Shown in pieces: positions 50,701 to 55,999 of a DNA stretch of 64,000 bases. A program made the translations under genes and the position numbers. Source of the DNA: an uncultured Flavobacteriales bacterium (GTDB taxonomy: Bacteria > Bacteroidota > Bacteroidia > CAIKAF01); contig CAIKAF010000005.1 of assembly GCA_903825395.1 (NCBI GenBank), forward strand, positions 18,755-82,754, written 5' to 3'. Below the pieces are notes generated by a model that was not told where the DNA came from, made no database searches, and saw nothing but the letters and a program-made list of their open reading frames with translations. How positions within the stretch are numbered: the stretch's first letter is position 1; each line of letters begins with the position of its first letter.

Positions 50701-51495
50701 GCTGTAAAACTGGTTGCCACCTCCGTTGTAACCACCGCTAGATTGGGCATCGCCAGGCCATCCGCCTACAAATACAAAAATGGTTTGCCCTGGAGTAACG
50801 GCCAAAGTCGCCACAACACGACCACCGAAACCTCCACGGTTGTTGTAGTTCGTATTTCGGCTTCCTTCGGCGCCTTGCATAGTAACCTGCAAACTGAACA
50901 CTCCCGCAGGAACGGTCCAGCTTTGCTGACCACCTGTATAGTTAAAGGTAACCGTTGCATTTGGGTTCAGGTTGTTGGTCGCCTCTACATAATAGGTTGC
51001 AGATTGCAGGGTGCTGGGCGGCGTAAAATTCGCTCCCGTACCCAAAACTGCACCGCCAGTAGGGCCTGCAAACCAACGGTACAAACCGGTAGAGCCGGCA
51101 GCCGACAAGGTCGCAGTACCTCCACAAGTCACCGTATCTCCGGTAATGGAAGGCATGGCCAAGGGGTTCACAGTAACTACCAACGCTGCCCGAGGGCTTA
51201 CACAGTTGGGGTTGTTGTAGCTGTTTACCGCCTCAACATAATACGTAGTCTGGGCATACATGGCCGGAGTGGTAAATGTAGCTCCGGTACCAAGTACAGA
51301 ACCTCCACTTGGCTGATTGTACCATCGGTACAAACCGGTAGAACCGGAAGCCGTTAACGTAGCGCCCTGACCGCAAGTAGCAGCCGAACTTAAGGCCGAT
51401 GGTGTGGGACATTGAGCCGATAAACTACTCAACATTCCCCAACCCAAAAAGAGCAACATGGCGCCCTTTTTCATTCGAGTAAAAGTTTTCTTCAT
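44731..51495 (-). CDS. Giant secreted glycine-rich/PKD protein with T9SS domain
   Basis: 2254 residues from the Met at 51495 (MKKTFTRMKKG); the longer frame to 51558 lacks a signal. Signal peptide ends near SAQC. The N-terminal and linking parts are Ig-like repeats with cysteine pairs. Four glycine-rich modules (about residues 183-420, 505-753, 840-1075, 1235-1468) start with FNYTGGQQSWTVP-like turns and contain long GGGGG runs. Then about five 80-residue repeats (C..TL.A.G..GG.WSG.G) to about 1870, at least four PKD domains (SYNWDFGDGNNG, SYNWNFGNGSTG, SYNWNFGNGTSN, SYLWSFGDGTSS) and a type A T9SS tail ending GTYMLTLDINGKLFTSRVVRGH. Likely a large surface or matrix adhesin. A TAACTTTA box precedes the gene. 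Confidence 0.88.
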   Translation of the reverse strand: MKKTFTRMKKGAMLLFLGWGMLSSLSAQCPTPSALSSAATCGQGATLTASGSTGLYRWYNQPSGGSVLGTGATFTTPAMYAQTTYYVEAVNSYNNPNCVSPRAALVVTVNPLAMPSITGDTVTCGGTATLSAAGSTGLYRWFAGPTGGAVLGTGANFTPPSTLQSATYYVEATNNLNPNATVTFNYTGGQQSWTVPAGVFSLQVTMQGAEGSRNTNYNNRGGFGGRVVATLAVTPGQTIFVFVGGWPGDAQSSGGYNGGGNQFYSTSFGCAGGGATDLRIGGTGTNNRVMVAAGGGGGGWNCGTDGSRGGDGGGTTGEDGLYCNSTGNTSYTGRGGSPTSGGAAGGNWCCPQAGSAGQGGQGDYRGGAGGGGWFGGGGSSYGGGAGGSNYADPNLCSNIAHTRGTRQGHGTVTINYTTPFCTSARVPVPLTVTPLATPTANPINTTCGSNITASASGSTGWYHWFAAPTGGSPLSTQSNYSMTFVNQTDTIWVEAVSDPNPSGTQTFNYTGGNQTWTVPGGVFSVAFDVRGAQGGTNTWSNGGKGGKVTGTLAVTPGQVLNIYVGQQPGSGGCCTGIWGPGGWNGGGQGYAWSAGDQARGGGGASDIRIGGTGLNNRVVVAGGGGGGGGQGCNGNNERGGDGGGSGNAQNGFYCGGNSTCYVGNGGTQTAGGQGAQCGPGQNGQAGVGGNAWGGCCGWPSGGGGGGWFGGGGAYYYGGGGGGSSYANPNLTSNVSHTQGDQTGNGQVVISYVKTYCSSTRVPVAINVAPLAAPVTQGDSVTCGTPVTLTATSNSTVSWFDAPTGGNLVAIGPSISLPPILGSDTLFAGSLLTNNLSGSQTFNFTGAPQTYTVPANVTSITVDVQGAQGGGSLPNPGSNPGGLGGRVQTTVSVTPGEVLAVYVGGTTSSNSGGYNGGGQGTSNGAGGGGGSDIRSGGTGLANRIVTAGGGGGGGWNCGSGMSGGHGGGSGAAQNGFNCGSDNYGSCVVGGGASPTAGGQQPGCGCGTAGTAGQGGQGGTCGNSGGGGGGGQFGGGGGYYGGGGGGSSFANAARTSNTTHTQGFRSGNGQIVISYNVTLVCASPRVPAVIWLDSLPAPVASGDTAFCGSGSASLTVTGPNGNYSWYDSWGGNLVNIGQNWTTPSLTQTINYHVNYKVNGCPSKFDTALVQVTPIPVALLSDPGIICAGNGVVDLGFDPPLLTDSLMFTSCGVTGRTGPDQAAADATYGPGVVTVTNGVQSWVAPFSGTYTITAAGGAGGTANGQAGGQGAIISGQFQVQAGQVIRMMVGQKAVDRNGASGGGGGTFVVDATNTPMVVAGGGSGAASGAAGNNGEITTNGGDGDGCVGNGGQNGNGGGSAVNCGQGAGGGGGFFTDGQSNSSWGSQRGFAFLNGGLGGTSSSGGAEGGFGGGAGTHTNNTGGGAGGGYSGGGAPNHGSAWSGGGGGSFNAGSNQVNQNGGNSGDGWVRIFYGIPQPSDTNGVWSGVTITDTVLGTFNPQLGVLGNNTVVYTVTNNGCTFQDSLIINVVQGPDASITTASAQLCDYDNSISLAALNSGGNWSGNGVSVVGNNVSFDPGSVPAGTYQAYHSIFDAATGCLSTDSVQIVVNPTPNASVTAPSVICSADAPFSLQPGTPGGVFTGAGVTDTVTGVFTPNANLVGNTMVYYNVTANGCVNNDSAQLTIFVSPNANITNAPQQLCANSANILLQAATVGGNWYGNGMANSGSGLFDVQLAGTGTAQVIYMVSNANCTNSDTVNIVVNPMPVVNVTPNSIQNICSGSSIPMSASGAVTYQWTNGGSPISGANTANYTASANGNYSVVGTDANGCTTISAPVAVNVLPNPVVYQMTAPTVCEGAMTSFTQNSGIGQGGVITSYNWDFGDGNNGTGFSTNHTYAAPGTYQATLIVATPQGCSDTLSQLVQVNPAPVVDSVQNLNVCYPAPASFGAFVSGTNVASYNWNFGNGSTGNGQTVSHNYSSPGTYYYNLVTTGVNGCTSTFNGTVVIERTPVAGFLSSNGCTDQPLNFYDNSTGSVVSYNWNFGNGTSNVSNPTNVFTQPGTYPVTLTVSTGQGCSDSHVQNVTINQTPDATWISNNMGVNQVQFSLFSPTNGASYLWSFGDGTSSNQPTPLKNYAQAGTYYVCVSVSKNGCTSTECDSVTAKDIFSFNGPDAEAMNLNVYPNPFTENVMVGMQLTESSAVVASLRDVTGKLIATFDLGQRSMGNHQVELETAPLNLSTGTYMLTLDINGKLFTSRVVRGH

Positions 51496-51540
51496 AAATG
51501 GTTTTTGTTTACTTCTCTGATGATTTTGCATTAGAGAGGA

Positions 51541-51548
51541 TAAAGTTA
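51541..51548 (-). promoter_or_regulatory. -7 box of the giant surface protein gene
   Basis: Minus-strand TAACTTTA, 45 bases before the chosen start at 51495; it lies inside the longer open frame, which argues against the longer start. Confidence 0.5.
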
Positions 51549-51814
51549 AAAAAACCAAAATGATTTTTGCAATTTTTTATGAAACAAATCTGGGTTTAAC
51601 ATTTAACATTCCTCTTTCCCTCATAAAAACATGGAAACGTACTTTAGTTTACACGATTTTTGGGCTGTGCCTGCACGCCCATCTAGGCTGGTTTATGAAG
51701 AAAAGGGCATGTTCGTCCGCCTTTTTCAACGAATTTCTGAACCAACAAGGCAATTGACTTATTATGTAAAATGGGCATTGTTCACCTTTAGTATATTGAA
51801 TTTCAATTGGATTT

Positions 51815-51960
51815 GGGCGGCTGCCGGGCTTTCCGGGCAAGTCCGCGGTTACCGGACGGGCTGCCTGTGGGCTGCGGTGGCTCCTCGCGTCGCCTCCTCG
51901 CCGCACGGCAGCTGCCGCCGGTATCCTTGCGGGCATGCCTCGTCAATCCCTGCCGCGGGC
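51815..51960 (+). repeat. Dispersed GC-rich element, copy D
   Basis: Runs from GGGCGGCTGCCGGGCTTTCC to CGTCAATCCCTGCCGCGGGC. Its end faces that of copy E 32 bases away, giving an inverted pair. Confidence 0.92.
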
Positions 51961-51992
51961 GTGGTTGAATGAAATGGCGCTTCGTTCTGAGT

Positions 51993-52140
51993 GGCTCGCG
52001 GGCGGGATTGAGCAGGGTTGCCCGCAACGTTGACGGCGGCTGCTGGCGCGTGGCGAGGAGGCGACCTTGGGAGCCACCGCAGCCCGCTGCCAGCCCGTCC
52101 GGCAACGGCGGACTACCCGCGAAAGCCCGGAATCCCGCCC
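51993..52140 (-). repeat. Dispersed GC-rich element, copy E (inverted)
   Basis: Reverse-complement copy. With copy D it forms an inverted arrangement spanning about 325 bases in the gap between the giant surface protein gene and the outer-membrane protein gene; no gene lies there. Confidence 0.92.
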
Positions 52141-52162
52141 AACACCCCCTTCAACTCCGATT

Positions 52163-52978
52163 CTACCGATTGCTCTTCCCGAAAAATTCGTTCTCTTTTC
52201 CGGCGGGGAGGATGTAGCGCACATCGATGCTGAAATAGGTGCCGCCGATGTTGATTTGCTGAGTTTGAAAGCCAATTGGCCCGGTTGGTTCCTGCCGTTC
52301 GATGAACATTTCGGTGATGGGAATGATGGGCCGCTGAAATGTGCCGCCGATGTACAGCGCTCCGCTGTATTTGCTGCGCCATTCAAAGCCCACGCTGGCA
52401 CGCAAAGCAGGCATAACCCAACTGTTGCGGCCATTGAAAATTTTAAATTCGCTGTTGGTATTGAGCTTTTCTGAGCTGCTGGGATAGAAATCAATGCTAA
52501 CCCCGACGGCATTATTCAAAAATACCCGATCGCCCATTTGTACGTAAAATAGGGCCATCAAGGGCAATTCATACCCAATGTAATTGAGTCCCTCCTGAAA
52601 ATAAACGGTATCGAAGGGCTGCTGAAGACTTCCCGATCGTCCAATGCTAACCTGATAGCGTCGGGTATGATAATACAATCCGGTTTGCAAGGCAAACACC
52701 TTAGAAAAATCAATGCGAACAGCGGCTCCGAAGCGATAGCGAAACATGGGCGACACCTCCCAAAGCGTATCTGTACTAAAGGCTTTACCCAATTCGCCAA
52801 AGGTAGTGGGCAAGGTCATTGACACTTCTGGACCGCCTGTTACAAAGACCTTTTGCTTGCGTTCTGATTGAACCGGCTTTGCCCGAATTATTCCTGTAGC
52901 GGGCTGTGCATGCATGGCAAGGCCGCTGCACGCAAGCGCGAGCCAGGCAAAAAAACGGCCTTTACTTTTTGCCCACAT
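52163..52978 (-). CDS. Outer-membrane beta-barrel protein
   Basis: 271 residues from the Met at 52978 (MWAKSKGRFF), which overlaps the RidA stop by 17 bases; the longer frame adds nine unlikely residues. Signal peptide ending AMHAQ near 24. The mature protein has alternating strands with aromatic ends (FRYRFGAAVRIDFSKVFALQTGLYYHTRRYQV, LPLMALFYVQMGD, ALRASVGFEWRSKYSGALYIGGTFQRP), like porin-family/outer-membrane beta-barrel domains of about 200-270 residues in Bacteroidota. Ends in SIDVRYILPAGKENEFFGKSNR. A transport or structural role is not determined. Confidence 0.75.
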   Translation of the reverse strand: MWAKSKGRFFAWLALACSGLAMHAQPATGIIRAKPVQSERKQKVFVTGGPEVSMTLPTTFGELGKAFSTDTLWEVSPMFRYRFGAAVRIDFSKVFALQTGLYYHTRRYQVSIGRSGSLQQPFDTVYFQEGLNYIGYELPLMALFYVQMGDRVFLNNAVGVSIDFYPSSSEKLNTNSEFKIFNGRNSWVMPALRASVGFEWRSKYSGALYIGGTFQRPIIPITEMFIERQEPTGPIGFQTQQINIGGTYFSIDVRYILPAGKENEFFGKSNR

Positions 52979-53381
52979 ACGCAACGGCCTTAACTTCGAT
53001 GGCAATGGGAGTGGGTAAGCTTAAAATTTCAAGGGTGGTTCGGCAGGGTTGATTTTCTTTAAAATACTCCGCATAAATTCGGTTGTAGGTCGGAAAATCA
53101 GCTTTCATGTTGGTCAAAAAAACGGTAATATCCACCACATCCATCCAAGACGCTCCCGACTCTTGGACTACGGCTTGCAGGTTTTGAAATACAGAATGGC
53201 ACTGGGCTTCAATATCGTAGCTAAGAATCTGACCTGATTCGTCGAGCGTTACTCCGGGAATTTCTTTTCTTCCGCGCGCCCGAGGTCCCATTCCGCTGTA
53301 AAAAATAAAATCGCCCACTTTTCGGGCATGGGGGTACGCGCCTACGGGTTCGGGGGCGCGTTGAGATTCAATGATGCTCAT
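52962..53381 (-). CDS. RidA-family (YjgF/UK114) protein
   Basis: 139 residues. The fold's hallmarks are PVGAYPHARKVGDFIFYSGM near the N-terminus, VFQNLQAVVQESGASWMDVVDITVFLTNM in the middle and the end LPTPIAIEVKAVAYVGKK, where the usual catalytic arginine lies in PCRTTLEI. The family hydrolyses reactive enamine/imine intermediates of amino-acid metabolism; the insertion GPRARGRKEIPGV is like that of 2-aminomuconate deaminase relatives, so the substrate may be different from classic RidA. A TACCTTTG box lies just upstream. Confidence 0.87.
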   Translation of the reverse strand: MSIIESQRAPEPVGAYPHARKVGDFIFYSGMGPRARGRKEIPGVTLDESGQILSYDIEAQCHSVFQNLQAVVQESGASWMDVVDITVFLTNMKADFPTYNRIYAEYFKENQPCRTTLEILSLPTPIAIEVKAVAYVGKK

Positions 53382-53395
53382 TCCTGGTTTTTACC

Positions 53396-53403
53396 CAAAG
53401 GTA
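53396..53403 (-). promoter_or_regulatory. -7 box of the RidA gene
   Basis: Minus-strand TACCTTTG, 14 bases before the start codon at 53381. Confidence 0.55.
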
Positions 53404-53409
53404 GGCAAC

Positions 53410-54660
53410 TTAGGAATTTTCAGGCCGGTCTGGGATATATTGACTTACTTCTTCGGTCCAAGGCCAAAGTACTTCGCGTTCAAATTCCTCGAAGCGGGTT
53501 AGAAAAGCCTGTATGAAATTGCCTTCGGCTTCCTCTAAATCAGCCAATTGCATAAGGGGATACATGGCAACGGCAGGGTATTTACCCCGGCTGTGTCCGC
53601 GCTCGCTCAGGTATGGCTGTAGCGATTCGAAGCGTTGCATGGTGTCAAACATAGAATCCTTCAGTTGCTGAAGGTATTCTCTGCGTTCTGCATCTTTATG
53701 CCAAATACCTCCAAAGGTAAACTTGACAATAATGGAATCTTCTTCAAATACCATTTCCAGGCAAAACATTTCGTACATGTGATGCCAAGAATAGGAACCG
53801 TATCGAAATTTATCTTGGATGATGGCGGGAAGAAAGCGAAATATCTCGTCTTTCTGTGGGGTCAAGGCCGCATAGCGATCGTCTTCCCTGAAGAATTTAA
53901 ATACATCCTGGAAATGTTCAGGGGTATTTAGAATCGGTCGATTGGCTAAAATATAGTCCAAGGCCGACTTGTGTTTCCAATAAATTTGCTGGGCAAGGTT
54001 GCGAAGCTCTTTACCTGCGCTCATAACTTCCAATTTTAAATACCGTTTGTAATGGTCGATGAAAATACCAACCGAATCGTCCAATTCCAGGCTGCTTAAG
54101 CCTTCCGCCAACCACTGATGTACTTCATTAAATAGAATAGTGTCGTACCCATCCATACCGGGAAGGCGCCGTGCTTCGTGTGGGCGGGTAGCCAATAAAA
54201 TATAGTGCACATAGGCCTGAGGAGAAAAATCGCGTTGAGAATGCTGCTGGTATTGAATGGCCAAATGGTCAATGGGCAAATCCTCTTCCGGAGCAGCACC
54301 TACCAACAATGCCCAACCTGCGCGGCGGTTTTCAATGACTAAATCCTGGTGATTGTATTGATTGTGAACTTCTGTGTAGGTATGGTTGGAGAGCTGAATT
54401 TGATTTTTGATGGCCGCCGGAATGTGGTAGGCCGATAACACCAATTTACGTAAAAACCAATCGCGGCAGCCGTGGTTTTGGTTTGGATCTAACAACCACT
54501 TCCAAAACACCAAATGCTGCGCACCGTTGCTGTTTCCAACCAACTGATAAAAGGGATTGAACCGCGCCGATTCCCTACGCAGTTTCTCTAAACTAAACTC
54601 TTCCTCCAGCAAAAAACGCTGCAGGTCATCAGAAGACACCGATTTTGATTTTAACTTCAT
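53410..54660 (-). CDS. PD-(D/E)XK nuclease-superfamily-like protein
   Basis: 416 residues from the Met at 54660 (MKLKSKSVSS). The N-terminal third resembles the PDDEXK_4 family: NSNGAQHLVFWKWLLDPNQNHGCRDWFLRKL around residue 45-75, then NQYNHQDLVIENRRAGWALLVGA near 105-130, which matches the nuclease core strand but shows E-N-R where the usual E-x-K would be, so catalysis is doubtful. The remaining ~250 residues are helical and match no named domain. These proteins are often linked to restriction or phage defence, but the neighbours here (RidA, folC) are housekeeping. Seven bases separate the gene from the RidA promoter region. Confidence 0.65.
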   Translation of the reverse strand: MKLKSKSVSSDDLQRFLLEEEFSLEKLRRESARFNPFYQLVGNSNGAQHLVFWKWLLDPNQNHGCRDWFLRKLVLSAYHIPAAIKNQIQLSNHTYTEVHNQYNHQDLVIENRRAGWALLVGAAPEEDLPIDHLAIQYQQHSQRDFSPQAYVHYILLATRPHEARRLPGMDGYDTILFNEVHQWLAEGLSSLELDDSVGIFIDHYKRYLKLEVMSAGKELRNLAQQIYWKHKSALDYILANRPILNTPEHFQDVFKFFREDDRYAALTPQKDEIFRFLPAIIQDKFRYGSYSWHHMYEMFCLEMVFEEDSIIVKFTFGGIWHKDAERREYLQQLKDSMFDTMQRFESLQPYLSERGHSRGKYPAVAMYPLMQLADLEEAEGNFIQAFLTRFEEFEREVLWPWTEEVSQYIPDRPENS

Positions 54661-54685
54661 TCTGTACAAAAATACGAAGAAATAG

Positions 54686-55999
54686 TTAACTGAACATTTT
54701 CTTCATGATATCGGCAACGATAAACGTACTGCCGCCTATATAAATAACATCGGTCGAGGCCGCATGGTTTAAGGCATTCTGATAGGCATCCCATGCTGTA
54801 TCGAATTGACCTATGACCGATTGGTTGCCGGGAAATTTTGAGAAAAGCTCCTGAACAGGCATACCGCGTGCAACTTCGGGACACGTCAGGTGCAACTTGA
54901 GGTTGGAAGGCATAGCCTGAATCATGCTTTCGACGTCTTTTCCCTGTACAACACCGAAAACCATATGAATGGGTTGACCGTTGGCCACATGGGTCAATTG
55001 CTCCATTGCCAATTTCCAGCCGGGGGGATTGTGGGCCGTATCGGCAATGGTTAGCGGTTCCGTACCTAGCACCTCCCACCGTCCACGCAGGCCGGTTTGA
55101 CGAACCATCTGCTCGAATCCCTCTTGGATGGCTTCTGTGGAGATGTTCCATTCCGGGTAGGTATGCAGAAAAAGCTGAATGGCGGCCAGCACCGTTGCGG
55201 TGTTTTCTTTTTGATACCATCCTGCCAAGGGGAAAACCAAATCCATTTGTTCTAATGGATAGGTCAAAAAGGATGGGCTCAATTTCCAGCCCTGATGGAT
55301 TTGCTGTGCAGATTCCCATGCAAGAAGCTGGTCGGCAAAAATCAAGATAGCCTTTTCTTCTTTTGCCTTTTTTATGAAAACAGCTTCGGTTTCCTTTTGC
55401 CTCAGTCCAATGAGTACCGGGGTGTTGGGCTTGATGATTCCGGCCTTTTCAGCGGCAATGCTAGGCAAATCGGGGCCAAGAAATTCAGTGTGGTCTAGGC
55501 CGATATTGGTAATGATGCTGAGTTTCGGCTTAACTACGTTGGTGGAATCGAGCCTACCTCCCATGCCGGTTTCAATGATGGCAATATCCACCTTTTGCCG
55601 GGCGAAATACCAGATAGCCATCACCGCTGTCATTTCAAAAAAACTCGGCTTAGCTTGGTCTATAAACTCCTTATTCTCATTCACAAATTGCACCACCGCC
55701 TCTTGATTGATTTCCTTTCCGTTCACTTTAATTCGTTCGGTGTAGGAAATCAAATGCGGCGAGGTAAACAGTCCGGTGGTGTATCCAGCCGACATAAAAA
55801 CGGAGGCCAGGGTATGAGACACACTTCCTTTACCGTTGGTGCCGGCAATGTGAATGCAGGGGAATTGGTCTTGAGGCTGGTTCAGGTGTGCGCAAAAGTC
55901 CAGTGTTGTAGATAAGTCGGCTTTGTATGCAGCAGCACCAATGCGTTGAAACATAGGCAGACTGGAGAACAAAAACGATTCAACCTCAGCGTAATTCAT
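54686..55999 (-). CDS. folC: Dihydrofolate/folylpolyglutamate synthase
   Basis: 437 residues. Mur-ligase fold: the ATP-binding loop is IAGTNGKGS (51-59), then VFMSAGYTTGLFTSPHLISYTERIKVNG, SFFEMTAVMAIWYF, IIETGMGGRLDSTNVV, GLDHTEFLGPDLPSIAAEKAGIIK. The C-terminal domain has IADTAHNPPGWKLAMEQL. It adds glutamate to dihydropteroate and to tetrahydrofolates in folate synthesis. Its start codon overlaps the stop of the upstream secreted protein by four bases, so they are co-transcribed, an odd pairing. Confidence 0.95.
   Translation of the reverse strand: MNYAEVESFLFSSLPMFQRIGAAAYKADLSTTLDFCAHLNQPQDQFPCIHIAGTNGKGSVSHTLASVFMSAGYTTGLFTSPHLISYTERIKVNGKEINQEAVVQFVNENKEFIDQAKPSFFEMTAVMAIWYFARQKVDIAIIETGMGGRLDSTNVVKPKLSIITNIGLDHTEFLGPDLPSIAAEKAGIIKPNTPVLIGLRQKETEAVFIKKAKEEKAILIFADQLLAWESAQQIHQGWKLSPSFLTYPLEQMDLVFPLAGWYQKENTATVLAAIQLFLHTYPEWNISTEAIQEGFEQMVRQTGLRGRWEVLGTEPLTIADTAHNPPGWKLAMEQLTHVANGQPIHMVFGVVQGKDVESMIQAMPSNLKLHLTCPEVARGMPVQELFSKFPGNQSVIGQFDTAWDAYQNALNHAASTDVIYIGGSTFIVADIMKKMFS

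Noticed and set aside
50269..51357. 362-residue rightward frame inside the giant gene
   Set aside because: Thr/Ala/Ser-rich translation of the complementary strand of glycine-rich codons; the leftward gene has a signal peptide, known domains and a T9SS end.
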